A DNA stretch of 64,000 nt from Rhodococcus sp. 14-1411-2a (lineage in GTDB: Bacteria > Actinomycetota > Actinomycetes > Mycobacteriales > Mycobacteriaceae): assembly GCF_002259485.1 (NCBI RefSeq), contig NZ_NPGA01000011.1, positions 1 through 64,000 of the forward strand, given 5' to 3'. The notes below the pieces were generated by a model. That model had not been told where the DNA came from and did no database searches. It worked only from the letters and a program-made list of their open reading frames with translations. Numbering within the stretch: position 1 is the stretch's first letter; each line of letters begins with the position of its first letter. A program made the position numbers and the translations under genes. Of the stretch, positions 25,369 through 35,529 are shown piece by piece.

Positions 25369-25399
25369 AACGTAGAACCTCGACATAGGTCGAGGTCAA
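25369..25399 (-). promoter_or_regulatory. MerR-type promoter: dyad in a 19-bp -35/-10 spacer
   Basis: On the minus strand TTGACC (25399-25394) and TACGTT (25374-25369) are separated by 19 bp. The perfect dyad ACCTCGAC-N4-GTCGAGGT (25377-25396) spans the spacer. An over-long spacer with a central dyad is the hallmark of MerR-family activated promoters. It lies 20-50 bp upstream of the ABC exporter start. No merR gene is in this window. Confidence 0.5.
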
Positions 25400-25435
25400 G
25401 TGCGGATCCCCTTACCGACCTCGACTGCACCGAAC

Positions 25436-27751
25436 TCACGCCGCCACGGTTGCGGCCGTCGGCTCCAGGGCGAGCGCGATGATGTCGGCGACGTCGGTCA
25501 TCGGGCGAACATCCAACGCCTCCAACACCTCTGCGGGCACATCGTCCAGATCCGGTTCGTTGCGCGCCGGTATGAACACCGTCGTCAGGCCCGCACGCTG
25601 CGCAGCCAGCAACTTCTGCTTCACCCCGCCGATCGGCAGCACCCGACCGTTCAGCGTGACCTCACCGGTCATGCCGACATCCGAGCGCACCGGCCGTCCG
25701 GTGGCCATCGACACCAGGGCCGTCACCATCGTCACACCCGCCGACGGACCGTCCTTCGGCACCGCGCCCGCCGGAACGTGCACGTGGATGCTGCGGTCGA
25801 GAGATTCCTGCGTGACGCCGAATCGTGCTGCGTGCGAGCGCACGTAGGACAGTGCGATCTGCGCGGACTCCTTCATCACGTCGCCGAGTTGACCGGTGAG
25901 CTTGAGACCCGGATCGCCTTCGGTCGACGCAGCCTCGATGAACAGCACATCGCCGCCGAGTCCGGTGACCGCCAGACCCGTTGCCACACCCGGCACTTCG
26001 GTGCGCTCGTGCGCCTCGGGAGTGAAGCGCGGACGACCGAGGTAGGTCACCAGGTCCGGCTCGTCGATGGACAGAACCTCGGTGGTGCCCACCAACTTCG
26101 TCGCGACCTTGCGCAGCGCCTTGGCCAGCAGGCGTTCGAGCTGGCGCACTCCCGGCTCGCGGGTGTACTCGGCCGCGATCGTGCGCAGCGCGGCGTCGGT
26201 GACCGTCACCTCCTCGGATGTGATTGCCGCCCTGTCCATCTGACGAGGGAGCAGGTAGTTGCGGGCGATGACGACCTTGTCGTCCTCGGTGTAGCCGTCG
26301 ATGGTCACCAGTTCCATCCGGTCGAGCAACGGGCCGGGAATCTGGTCGATCACGTTGGCGGTGGCGAGGAACACCACGTCGGACAGGTCGAGATCCAGAT
26401 CGAGGTAGTGATCACGAAACGTGTGATTCTGCGCCGGGTCCAGCACCTCGAGCAGAGCGGCGCTGGGGTCGCCGCGATAGTCCGAGCCGACCTTATCGAT
26501 CTCGTCCAGCAGGACAACGGGATTCATCGATCCCGCCTCACCGATGGCCCGCACGATCCGGCCCGGCAACGCACCGACGTACGTACGACGGTGCCCGCGG
26601 ATCTCGGCCTCGTCGCGGACGCCACCGAGGGCGACGCGCACGAACTTCCGACCGAGCGCACGGGCCACCGACTCACCGAGCGAGGTCTTGCCGACTCCGG
26701 GCGGGCCCGCGAGCACCATGACGGCACCGGACCCACGCCCACCGACCGACTGCAGACCACGTTCGGAGCGACGCGCCCGAACGGCCAGGTACTCGACGAT
26801 CCGATCCTTCACGTCGTCGAGTCCGTGGTGGTCGGCGTCGAGAACCGCACGTGCAGAATCGATGTCGTTGTTGTCGGTGGTGGTGTTGTTCCACGGCAGA
26901 TCGAGCACGGTGTCGAGCCACGTGCGGATCCAGCCCGACTCCGGGCTCTGATCGCTGGCCCGTTCCAGTTTGCCGACCTCACGCAACGCCTGTTCGCGCA
27001 CCTTCTCGGGCAGGTCCGCAGCCTCGACGCGGCCGCGGTAGTCGTCGGCACCGTCGGGCTCGTCCTCGCCGAGCTCCTTGCGGATGGCTGCCAACTGCTG
27101 CCGAAGCAGGAATTCTTTCTGGGTCTTCTCCATGCCCTCGCGGACATCACCGGAGATCTTGTCGTTGACCTCGACCTCGGCGAGATGGGCCCTGGTCCAC
27201 TCGATGAGCGAGGTCAGACGCGTTGCCACGTCCGGTGTTTCGAGAAGGTCCCGCTTCTGCACGTCGGTGAGATACGACGCGTAGCCGGCGGTATCGGCGA
27301 TCGCGGCCGGATCGGTGAGCTTGTTGACCGAGTCGATCACCTGCCATGCGTCGCGGCGTTGCAACATCGCCACGACTAGCTGCTTGTATTCGGCAGCAAG
27401 GGCTTTGAGGTCATCGCCTGCGGCCTCGTCCGGTACGGGGTCGGCTTCCACCCAGAGGGCAGCGCCCGGCCCGCTGACGCCGTGGCCTATGTGGGCGCGG
27501 CGGCCGGCCTTGATGACCGCGGCCGGACGGCCGTCGGCCAGGCGTCCCATCTGCACGATCGTGGCGAGGACGCCGTACGCGGCATAGCGATCTTCGAGAC
27601 GCGGCGCGACGAGCAACGTGTCATCGTTGCTCGCCTTCGCCGCGTCGACGGCGGCGCGCGCAGCCTCGTCGAGCTCGACGGGCACCACCATTCCGGGCAG
27701 GACGATCGGGTCGGTCAGAAAAAGCACGGGGACACGAACGGTTTCGGTCAC
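25436..27751 (-). CDS. lon: ATP-dependent Lon protease
   Basis: A 771-aa LonA protease that degrades misfolded and regulatory proteins. It has an N-terminal substrate-binding domain (1-195), a coiled coil, an AAA+ module (Walker A GPPGVGKTSLG; Walker B VVLLDEIDK) and a C-terminal protease domain with Ser670 (KDGPSAG) and Lys713 (GGVKQKL) as catalytic dyad. The start is GTG at 27751 behind GGAGGAG. A HAIR-like inverted repeat 17 bp upstream suggests HspR heat-shock control, as described for lon in Streptomyces. Length and motifs are normal. Confidence 0.96.
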   Translation of the reverse strand: MTETVRVPVLFLTDPIVLPGMVVPVELDEAARAAVDAAKASNDDTLLVAPRLEDRYAAYGVLATIVQMGRLADGRPAAVIKAGRRAHIGHGVSGPGAALWVEADPVPDEAAGDDLKALAAEYKQLVVAMLQRRDAWQVIDSVNKLTDPAAIADTAGYASYLTDVQKRDLLETPDVATRLTSLIEWTRAHLAEVEVNDKISGDVREGMEKTQKEFLLRQQLAAIRKELGEDEPDGADDYRGRVEAADLPEKVREQALREVGKLERASDQSPESGWIRTWLDTVLDLPWNNTTTDNNDIDSARAVLDADHHGLDDVKDRIVEYLAVRARRSERGLQSVGGRGSGAVMVLAGPPGVGKTSLGESVARALGRKFVRVALGGVRDEAEIRGHRRTYVGALPGRIVRAIGEAGSMNPVVLLDEIDKVGSDYRGDPSAALLEVLDPAQNHTFRDHYLDLDLDLSDVVFLATANVIDQIPGPLLDRMELVTIDGYTEDDKVVIARNYLLPRQMDRAAITSEEVTVTDAALRTIAAEYTREPGVRQLERLLAKALRKVATKLVGTTEVLSIDEPDLVTYLGRPRFTPEAHERTEVPGVATGLAVTGLGGDVLFIEAASTEGDPGLKLTGQLGDVMKESAQIALSYVRSHAARFGVTQESLDRSIHVHVPAGAVPKDGPSAGVTMVTALVSMATGRPVRSDVGMTGEVTLNGRVLPIGGVKQKLLAAQRAGLTTVFIPARNEPDLDDVPAEVLEALDVRPMTDVADIIALALEPTAATVAA

Positions 27752-27767
27752 TTCTCCTCCAAAAGAT

Positions 27768-27786
27768 TGAGCTATTGGGGCTCAAC
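27768..27786. promoter_or_regulatory. HAIR-like element (HspR operator) upstream of lon
   Basis: TTGAGC-N7-GCTCAA is a perfect dyad with the 7-bp spacing of the HspR-associated inverted repeat (CTTGAGT-N7-ACTCAAG). The inner position of each arm differs (C/G rather than T/A). It sits directly in front of the lon ribosome site. Confidence 0.6.
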
Positions 27787-27859
27787 TTCGAAAGCAGTAG
27801 TGCTGTTCCCGTCGGTGTCCGCTGTTCTCCGTGGGCTGAACGCCGACCGTCCAGACCTG

Positions 27860-28561
27860 CTACTTCAGCGCGCTGACCAGCTTCTCGGCGAGAGGACGCG
27901 TCGACGCCGGGTTCTGACCCGTGTAGAGGTTGCGGTCGACGACGACGTTGGGTGCCCAGGCATCGGCGGAATCGAACTTCGCGCCGTTCTCGCGCAGCCG
28001 GGTCTCGAGCAGCCACGGGGCCTTCTCGGCGAGACCGGCCTGGGTCTCTTCCTCGTCGGTGAATCCGGTGAGCTCGTATCCGTCGAACGCCCAGGTCCCG
28101 TCACTGCGGACGGCAGGGAGGAGAGCGGCCGGTGCGTGGCACACCGCGGACACCACCTTGTTCGAGTCGAGGAAGTCGACAACCAGGGCACCGAAGCTCT
28201 CGGAGACGGCGAGGTCCTCCATCGGGCCGTGACCGCCGGGAACGAAGACGACGTCGAAGTCCGACGCCTTCTGCTCCTCCAGCTTTGCGGGCGAGGACAG
28301 GATCGACTCGATAGAGGCGAGGTAGCTCTTCTGGTCCGCTACCTTCTCTTCGTCGCCGCCGTTGGCGTCGACCGCGAGGCTGCCCTGGTCGACGACCGGA
28401 GCCCTACCGCCAGGCGTGGCGACCGTGATGTCCCAGCCGGCATCGACGAACGTGCGATGGGACTCGACGAGCTCCTCGGCCCAGTATCCGGTGGGGTGCT
28501 TGCTTCCGTCGTTCAAGGTCCAGTGATCGGCAGCGGTTACCGCAAACAGCAAAGTAGTCAT
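27860..28561 (-). CDS. DJ-1/PfpI family protein (class I glutamine amidotransferase-like)
   Basis: A 233-aa protein of the DJ-1/PfpI superfamily, like Hsp31-type chaperone/glyoxalases. The nucleophile elbow is SAVCHAPAALL with Cys141-His142, and the acidic partner lies in TGYWAEEL (Glu29/30). VFVPGGHGPMEDL is the conserved loop of the family. Roles reported for relatives include methylglyoxal detoxification and stress protection. The ATG at 28561 is preferred over an in-frame start nine codons upstream by family alignment. It lies next to lon, though no shared operon is evident (99 bp between the lon start and the PfpI stop). Confidence 0.88.
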   Translation of the reverse strand: MTTLLFAVTAADHWTLNDGSKHPTGYWAEELVESHRTFVDAGWDITVATPGGRAPVVDQGSLAVDANGGDEEKVADQKSYLASIESILSSPAKLEEQKASDFDVVFVPGGHGPMEDLAVSESFGALVVDFLDSNKVVSAVCHAPAALLPAVRSDGTWAFDGYELTGFTDEEETQAGLAEKAPWLLETRLRENGAKFDSADAWAPNVVVDRNLYTGQNPASTRPLAEKLVSALK

Positions 28562-28607
28562 GCCCCGGGGAATGCCACGAAGACCCACGATCGAAACACC
28601 CGGTCGA

Positions 28608-29390
28608 TCACTGCTGGCCGATCGAACCGATCACCACGACGGCGTCGAACATCTCGGACTCGCTGATACTGGCTGCGAATCCTGCCTCGACCACGGTCTG
28701 CAGCGTCGAATGCATCAGTGCTGCACTGGTTTCGACGAGGAGATGCCCGCCTGGGGCCAGCCATTCCGGCGCGCCGACGGCGACGCGACGATGAATCCCG
28801 GCACCGTCCGTACCGCCGTCGAGCGCGATGTGCGGCTCGTGGATCCGCGCCTCTCGTGGCATCAGCCCGATGTCGCCGGTCGGGACGTAGGGAGCGTTGA
28901 CAACGATCGCGTCGAATCTGCCGTGCAGTTCCGGCGGCAGTGCGTCGTACAGGTCGCCGCGGTGCACGTGACCGACCGGCACCGCGCCCCCGTCGGCATC
29001 GAGGTTGCGCCTGGCACACGCGACCGCCGCGGCGTCGATATCGGCGGCGTGCAATTCGGTGAGACCCTCGACCGACAGACCTATCGCTCCGGAACCGCAG
29101 CACAGGTCGAGCAGCACCGAAGGGCGCAACGCTGCAGCACATTCGACGAGAAATTCGGTGCGGCGTCGCGGAACGAACACGCCCGGTTCGACGGCGATGC
29201 GTCGACCACAGAACGACACCCACCCGACAACGTGCTCGAGCGGTTCGCCGGCGACGCGGCGTGTGAGCATCTCTTGCAGCTTGGCCGGAGTGGACGCGGA
29301 CTCGACGAGGATGCCGGCTTCCTCCTCGGCGAATACACACCCGGCAGCACGCAGCGAGGTCACCACCTCGTCGTACTCGAGTTCCGACAT
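28608..29390 (-). CDS. PrmC-related protein N5-glutamine methyltransferase-like protein
   Basis: A 260-aa SAM-dependent methyltransferase. The SAM site is DLCCGSGAIGLSVEG. The signature of PrmC/HemK enzymes, NPPY, is NAPY here (VVNAPYVPTGDIGLMP), as I recall for the PrmC-related actinobacterial subgroup. It may methylate a glutamine in a protein other than release factors. The ATG at 29390 is chosen; the open frame continues to 29648 but would cross the divergent gene. It is divergent from an MmcQ/YjbR-like gene with 63 bp between starts. Confidence 0.85.
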   Translation of the reverse strand: MSELEYDEVVTSLRAAGCVFAEEEAGILVESASTPAKLQEMLTRRVAGEPLEHVVGWVSFCGRRIAVEPGVFVPRRRTEFLVECAAALRPSVLLDLCCGSGAIGLSVEGLTELHAADIDAAAVACARRNLDADGGAVPVGHVHRGDLYDALPPELHGRFDAIVVNAPYVPTGDIGLMPREARIHEPHIALDGGTDGAGIHRRVAVGAPEWLAPGGHLLVETSAALMHSTLQTVVEAGFAASISESEMFDAVVVIGSIGQQ

Positions 29391-29437
29391 CGACCGTGCC
29401 TTCCGGAGTGCTTTTCGCCCGCCTGCCCGCTCGCTGA

Positions 29438-30551
<1,114 letters not shown>

Positions 30552-30568
30552 CGGCCCAGGCCTGGGTG

Positions 30569-30778
30569 TCAACCCAGCGATCGACCGGTCTGCTCCAGTG
30601 CTGCCTGGATGACTGCCAGCGATTTCGGACCGACACCGTGCAGTGTCTTCAGCTCGGCCGCGGGGACCCCGGCGAGATCGTCCAGGCACCGGTATCCCGC
30701 CGCGCGGAATGCCCGAGACGCGGGATTTCCGGTGCCCTTAGGAAACTCCGCATGTTCGTCGGCTTCTGCTCTACTCAC
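30569..30778 (-). CDS. Small helix-hairpin-helix protein
   Basis: A roughly 69-aa protein whose second half is a helix-hairpin-helix unit (LAGVPAAELKTLHGVGPKSLAVIQAAL), like the RNA polymerase alpha C-terminal or RuvA-type DNA-binding folds. The N-terminus contains FPKGTGNPASRAF. The GTG at 30778 is likely; a TTG two codons upstream is possible. It is divergent from an SDR gene with 35 bp between starts. Likely binds DNA non-specifically; the role is unknown. Confidence 0.7.
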   Translation of the reverse strand: MSRAEADEHAEFPKGTGNPASRAFRAAGYRCLDDLAGVPAAELKTLHGVGPKSLAVIQAALEQTGRSLG

Positions 30779-30813
30779 GGGCAAAGTCTAAAACAGACCG
30801 GTAGCCTGGCGGC

Positions 30814-31701
30814 GTGCCCGAAACCAAGCAGAGACGCGTTGTCATCACCGGTGCGAACACCGGTATCGGCTACTACACCGCCTTGGAGTTGGCGAAGCGA
30901 GGCGACCACGTGACGCTCGCGTGCCGCAACAAGGACAAGGCCGATGCCGCTGCGGCCAAAATTTCGGCGGAGGCACCCAACGGAACCGTCGACACCGCCA
31001 CCCTGAATCTCGCCGACCTGGCCTCGGTTCGTGAGTACGCCGCGTCGGCACCGGAGTCGATCGACGTGCTGATCAACAACGCCGGCGTCATGATGCCTGC
31101 GTTGCGGACCGAGACGGCGGACGGGTTCGAGCTCCAGCTCGGCACCAATCATCTCGGCCACTTCGCCCTGACCGGCCTGCTGTTCCCCAAGCTCGCTGCG
31201 GACGCCAAGATCACCACCATCGCTTCCGTCGCGCACCGGCAGGGCCCCAAGCTCGATTTCGACAATCTTCAGCTCGAACGCGGGTACAACCCCCAGCGTG
31301 GGTACGCGAACTCCAAGCTTGCGAACATCCTGTTCGCGCTCGAACTCCAGCGCCGGATCGACAAGGCCGGGCTGAAGATCACCAGCAATGCCGCGCACCC
31401 AGGAATCTCGGCCACCGAGCTGTACTCGAGCCCAGACGGTCTGGGCAGCAACAAGATACTGTCCACTCTGGCTCCGATCGGACTGAAGTTCTTTTCGCAA
31501 TCTGCCAGTGCCGGAGCACGTCCCACGCTCTACGCGATCGATGTTGCGGGTGGCGGCACGTACAGCGGCCCCAAGTCCTTGTTCGAGACGCGCGGTAAGC
31601 CGGGCCCGGCGAGCATGACCAAGACCGCACAGGACCCCGCTCTTGCTGCGAAGCTGTGGGACGCCAGCGAGAAGTTGACCGGAGTCGGCTACCCGTTCTG
31701 A
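30814..31701 (+). CDS. Short-chain dehydrogenase/reductase
   Basis: A 295-aa SDR oxidoreductase of the retinol-dehydrogenase-like type. NAD(P) is bound by TGANTGIG (residues 12-19). NNAG lies at about 89-92, and the active-site Tyr164-X3-Lys168 (GYANSK) is present. The start is GTG. Substrate unknown; close relatives act on lipophilic alcohols or ketones. Confidence 0.88.
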   Translation: MPETKQRRVVITGANTGIGYYTALELAKRGDHVTLACRNKDKADAAAAKISAEAPNGTVDTATLNLADLASVREYAASAPESIDVLINNAGVMMPALRTETADGFELQLGTNHLGHFALTGLLFPKLAADAKITTIASVAHRQGPKLDFDNLQLERGYNPQRGYANSKLANILFALELQRRIDKAGLKITSNAAHPGISATELYSSPDGLGSNKILSTLAPIGLKFFSQSASAGARPTLYAIDVAGGGTYSGPKSLFETRGKPGPASMTKTAQDPALAAKLWDASEKLTGVGYPF

Positions 31702-31711
31702 CGGGGAATCG

Positions 31712-32755
31712 TCACAGGGCGGGCGCGGGCAATGCCAGTCCGCGTTCGCTCATGACGGTGCGCAATCGGTCCGGGTAATCGGTGATCAGTCCGTCGACGC
31801 CCATATCCATCAGCGCGCGCATGGTGTCGGGATCGTCGACGGTCCACGGGATCACTCGTATTCCGCGCTCGTGCGCGGAGTCCACCATGTCCTGGGTGAC
31901 GTAGAGCTCGAAGTCGGGGTCGCCGACCTTCCCGCTCTGCGGGGTCCCCTGCACGGGCGAGTACGCCGACGCTCCGAACGAATCGATCGCGGCAATCGCA
32001 TCTCCACCGAAATCGTCGACGTCGATTCCGCCCAGCCAGGGAGACGCACCATCCTGGCCCACCTGCAGGAAGTCGCCGTTGGTCAGCGCCACCACCGGCA
32101 CCTCAGGCGCGGTGTAACGGACCAGTTTCAGTGCGCCCCAGTCGAAGCTCTGCACTGTGACCCGGTCCAGCATGTCTGTGTCGCGGATGGTCGCCAGAAC
32201 CGTGTCGACGAACTGCTCGCGCGGAGCGGTTTCGGTGGGGCTGCCGGCCTCGACCTTGGTTTCGACGTTCAGCTTCACATCCGGTGCTTCGGCCGACTTC
32301 ACCAGATCCAACACCTCGGTGAGGGTCGGCATTCGAGCACCGGCCACGCGTCGTTGCTCCGGGTAGTCCGCGAAAGGTAGGGCTCCGCAGTCGAGGGTGC
32401 GAATCTGCGCGAGTGTCAGCGTGTTCACGAACTTCCCGACGTACGGAAACTCGGGGTCCCCCGGTGTGAGCGCACCGGTATCGACGCACTTGCTGTCCGA
32501 GACCTTGCGGTCGTGGGTGACGATCGCGATGCCGTCCTCGGTGATCTGAGTATCCAATTCTAGGGTGCTCACCCCGAGTTGCAGTGCGTTGGTGAACGAT
32601 TCGATGGTGCTCTCGGTGACCAAGCCGAGTCCGCCGCGGTGCGCTTGCAGATCGAACGAGCCGAGCGGGGTCGGGTCCGCTGCCGTGTCCGTTCCGCACC
32701 CCGTCAACACCGCGAGAGGAACGCACACCAGGGGCAAGAACCGACAGAATCGCAT
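31712..32755 (-). CDS. Glycerophosphodiester phosphodiesterase lipoprotein
   Basis: A 347-aa exported lipoprotein (lipobox LTGC at about residue 20). The GDPD TIM barrel starts with AHRGG (His39 region) and includes LELDTQITEDGIAIVTHD, giving the metal-binding Glu/Asp and the second catalytic His. It hydrolyses glycerophosphodiesters to sn-glycerol-3-phosphate and an alcohol, releasing phosphate-rich head groups for uptake. The TetR gene upstream ends 12 bp before its start on the same strand, so the two may be co-transcribed. Confidence 0.92.
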   Translation of the reverse strand: MRFCRFLPLVCVPLAVLTGCGTDTAADPTPLGSFDLQAHRGGLGLVTESTIESFTNALQLGVSTLELDTQITEDGIAIVTHDRKVSDSKCVDTGALTPGDPEFPYVGKFVNTLTLAQIRTLDCGALPFADYPEQRRVAGARMPTLTEVLDLVKSAEAPDVKLNVETKVEAGSPTETAPREQFVDTVLATIRDTDMLDRVTVQSFDWGALKLVRYTAPEVPVVALTNGDFLQVGQDGASPWLGGIDVDDFGGDAIAAIDSFGASAYSPVQGTPQSGKVGDPDFELYVTQDMVDSAHERGIRVIPWTVDDPDTMRALMDMGVDGLITDYPDRLRTVMSERGLALPAPAL

Positions 32756-32766
32756 GCTGGCCGAGG

Positions 32767-33327
32767 CTACGGAGGGTCGGTGTCCACCCGGGTCCCTCGC
32801 AGTGAACTCCCGGTACCCTGCAGGTAGACGGAGATCGGTATTCGCAGCGTTGCAACATCTTTCGAAGTGCGACGGCCGAACACCACGTCGGCGATCAAGC
32901 CCTCACAGAGCGAGACCAGGCCACCTCCATGAGCCGGGTCGTCGAACAGCTCCCGCGCCCTGTCGAGCGAGAAGAACGATCCAGCCAGCACATCCCGAAC
33001 ATCCTGCGCAACAGCAGGATCGAGCATCAAAGCGTAGCGGGCCCGAAGCTCGATCATTCGATGAGTGAGCGCATCGTGGAGATAGCGCGCGACGACCGTG
33101 GCGACATCACTCTCGTCGCCGGCTGTTTCCATGAACGACGCGTGCGAACGCTCGACGAGGCGTGCGGCCACTGCAGCCAACAGATCGGACTTGGTGCGAA
33201 AGTAGTAGGACGTCGACCCTGCCGGGTAGTCCAGCGCCGAATCGATCGCCCGATGCGTCAGTGCACGCAGGCCGTCGCGGGCGATGACTTCGAGCGCCGC
33301 ATCTGCGATGGCGGTTCGGCGATCCAT
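32767..33327 (-). CDS. TetR family transcriptional regulator
   Basis: A 186-aa TetR protein. The N-terminal HTH is RRTAIADAALEVIARDGLRALTHRAIDSALDYPAGSTSYYF in pattern (tri-helical), and the C-terminal domain is of the TetR_C_6-like type. The ATG at 33327 gives the family N-terminus. It may be co-transcribed with the GDPD lipoprotein. A palindrome at 33349-33364 in the short gap before zapE is a likely autoregulatory operator. Confidence 0.85.
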   Translation of the reverse strand: MDRRTAIADAALEVIARDGLRALTHRAIDSALDYPAGSTSYYFRTKSDLLAAVAARLVERSHASFMETAGDESDVATVVARYLHDALTHRMIELRARYALMLDPAVAQDVRDVLAGSFFSLDRARELFDDPAHGGGLVSLCEGLIADVVFGRRTSKDVATLRIPISVYLQGTGSSLRGTRVDTDPP

Positions 33328-33348
33328 GATCGTGACCCTACACACCCG

Positions 33349-33364
33349 CTCTACAAAAGTAGAG
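33349..33364. promoter_or_regulatory. Candidate TetR operator
   Basis: CTCTAC-N4-GTAGAG is a perfect dyad between the divergent tetR (start 33327) and zapE (start 33366) genes. It overlaps the zapE translation-initiation region, so binding would also affect zapE. Confidence 0.5.
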
Positions 33365-33365
33365 G

Positions 33366-34313
33366 ATGGCGGCGTACGGTTCGGTCATGAGGCCGAGCGC
33401 ACCGCGAGACAACTTCGAGACCCACTTCACCCTCGACGACGCCCAAGCCGCAGCCGCCGACGCGCTCTCGACCCCCGGTGCCGTCGGCGTCTACCTGTGG
33501 GGTCCGGTCGGCCGCGGCAAGACCTGGCTGCTCGACGCCTACTTCGCCGGAGCCGAGACCACGGCGAAGAAGCGCGTCCACTTTCACAGCTTCTTTCGCG
33601 ACCTGCACGCCGCGTACTTTCGCCACGGCTTCTCGATCGACGGTGCCATCGACGACGTCCTCTCGACGGACGACACCGGACTGCAAGCCGAACTGCTGTG
33701 CTTCGACGAGTTCCACGTCCACGACATCGGCGACGCCCGGCTCATCACGCGCTTGCTCGACGCCCTCTTCGCCCGCGGGGTCGCTCTGGTCGTCACCTCC
33801 AACTACGCCCCCGACGACCTGCTGCCCAATCCGCTGTACCACCCGACCTTCGTTCCGACGATCGAGAAGATGAAGAGGAATCTCGAAGTGATCTGTGTCG
33901 ACGGTCCCGTCGATTACCGCGCAGCCGGCACCAGTGGGTCGCGATTCGCGTCGGGAAGTTGGATCCTCGAGTCTGGCATCGAAGGTCGGACGTTTGCCGA
34001 TCTCTGCTGCGCCGCTCGCTCGACGGGCGACTACCTTCGGCTGTTCGAGGAGACAGCCAGCCTGACCGTCACCGAGGTGCCCCCGCTGTCGACTGTCGAC
34101 GAGTTCGCCGCGCAACGGTTCGCGAATCTCGTGGACGTCGCCTACGACCGTGATGTGCGGGTCGACTTCCACGCCCTCGTCCCGCTGGATGAATTCGCCG
34201 TCGGATGTTCGGGTCTTGACACCGATCGATTGGTCAGCAGGCTCAGTGAGTTGGGCCCTACATCGTCTCGAGCACCGTTCGATTTCCGCCGTCCGCCTTC
34301 GCCCGGTACATGA
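33366..34313 (+). CDS. zapE: Cell division ATPase ZapE (AFG1-like)
   Basis: A 315-aa P-loop ATPase of the AFG1/ZapE family: Walker A GPVGRGKT (about residue 46), Walker B LLCFDEFHVHD and sensor SNYAPDD. In E. coli ZapE modulates the Z-ring. It is shorter than mitochondrial AFG1 but normal for actinobacteria. An ATG at 33387 is an alternative start. The last 56 bp overlap the convergent GGDEF gene, a long 3' overlap. Confidence 0.88.
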   Translation: MAAYGSVMRPSAPRDNFETHFTLDDAQAAAADALSTPGAVGVYLWGPVGRGKTWLLDAYFAGAETTAKKRVHFHSFFRDLHAAYFRHGFSIDGAIDDVLSTDDTGLQAELLCFDEFHVHDIGDARLITRLLDALFARGVALVVTSNYAPDDLLPNPLYHPTFVPTIEKMKRNLEVICVDGPVDYRAAGTSGSRFASGSWILESGIEGRTFADLCCAARSTGDYLRLFEETASLTVTEVPPLSTVDEFAAQRFANLVDVAYDRDVRVDFHALVPLDEFAVGCSGLDTDRLVSRLSELGPTSSRAPFDFRRPPSPGT

Positions 34314-35529
34314 GAGAGTCCGCCGCGCGCGTGACGTCGTTGACCACGTCGACCCCTGATGTCCACGCGTCGGAATCAGGAGCGATCACGACTGCGCCTG
34401 CGCTCACTGTCACCGGTATCGGATCCGAGCAATCCGTCAGAGTGCCACTCACCTCGAGTACCAGTTCACACAGTTGTTCTGCCTCGCCGACGAGGACGGC
34501 CACGAACTCCTCGCCCCCGGTTCTCGCCACCACGCCCGACTTCCCGAGGTGACCGTGGAGACGGTCGGCAACGAGCACGATGACGGCATCACCCTGATCG
34601 TGACCGTAGCGATCGTTGACGCTCTTGAACCGATCGATGTCGACCAGAACGAGAACGAATGCCAACCGCTCACCGCGAGCGACCGACCACAGATCCTCGA
34701 CGGCGTTCTGCAGTCCGCGCCTGTTCTTCATCCGTGTCAGCGGATCGATCTCGGACTGCCGTGCATCCTCGCACACCAACGACCAGGCGATCTGGGCGAA
34801 GATCGGGACACCCGACGTCGCACCTCCGGCGACGAGGACTGCGGCGATCGCATCCCACGGACCCCACAAACCCTGTACGTACGCGGCCGCCCCGATGTAG
34901 CCGATCACCAGATTGGCGAACACCAGGTGTGCGACGAGCAGCCTCGGTCCGAGAAAGAAGGTGCACATCGACCCTGTCAGCGCGAAGAGGAACGTGCCGA
35001 TCAGCGCCGACGTGGGTACATCGAGAAGAATCACCGACGTGAGCCCGACGTCACCGAACACCAGGAACGCGACCACCTGCCACTTACGATCCGGCAGCGG
35101 CCCGACCAGCAACCACACGATCACAGCGAATTGCAGAACCAGGATGAAAAGTACGTAGGCAACAGGCCCCGATCCCGTCGGCCCGTTCGGCGACGCCAAC
35201 ATCAGGATCGACACGGCCGCGTACAAAGCCACGCAGCTCGCGAACACGACTCGGATCAATCTGTGCAGCGGACGAGTCGACTTGTGCACGAAAATCCAGT
35301 CGAAATCGTGTGGAGCAGCGAACCAATGGCGGATGACCTGAGCCGCACTGGGTTGCGGACCGAGCGGTGGAACGGTGACGCTCGAGTTCGACCTCGGTGA
35401 CGAGATGGTGGTCGACCGTTTGCGGTGGCGACTCCTGGTCGCGCTGTGCACCTGCCTCGAACGTGGTCGTAGGGACGCATTCGATCGCTCGCCGTGCCGC
35501 GATACGGGCGATCGAGAGTCTTCTTGCAT
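34258..35529 (-). CDS. Membrane-anchored GGDEF diguanylate cyclase
   Basis: A protein of up to 423 aa. A basic, Ser/Arg-rich N-terminal stretch (1-60) precedes six or so transmembrane helices (about 95-245) and a C-terminal GGDEF domain (about 260-423). The active loop is GGEEF (RTGGEEF), and DIDRFKSVNDRYGHDQGD binds metal and GTP, so c-di-GMP synthesis is expected. No RXXD inhibitory site is seen before GGEEF. The start is uncertain, because the first 50 residues look low-complexity. No EAL domain is present. Confidence 0.85.
   Translation of the reverse strand: MQEDSRSPVSRHGERSNASLRPRSRQVHSATRSRHRKRSTTISSPRSNSSVTVPPLGPQPSAAQVIRHWFAAPHDFDWIFVHKSTRPLHRLIRVVFASCVALYAAVSILMLASPNGPTGSGPVAYVLFILVLQFAVIVWLLVGPLPDRKWQVVAFLVFGDVGLTSVILLDVPTSALIGTFLFALTGSMCTFFLGPRLLVAHLVFANLVIGYIGAAAYVQGLWGPWDAIAAVLVAGGATSGVPIFAQIAWSLVCEDARQSEIDPLTRMKNRRGLQNAVEDLWSVARGERLAFVLVLVDIDRFKSVNDRYGHDQGDAVIVLVADRLHGHLGKSGVVARTGGEEFVAVLVGEAEQLCELVLEVSGTLTDCSDPIPVTVSAGAVVIAPDSDAWTSGVDVVNDVTRAADSLMYRAKADGGNRTVLETM

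Noticed and set aside
25400..27379. 659-aa plus-strand frame opposite lon
   Set aside because: Antisense shadow of a highly conserved gene; Arg/His-rich composition.
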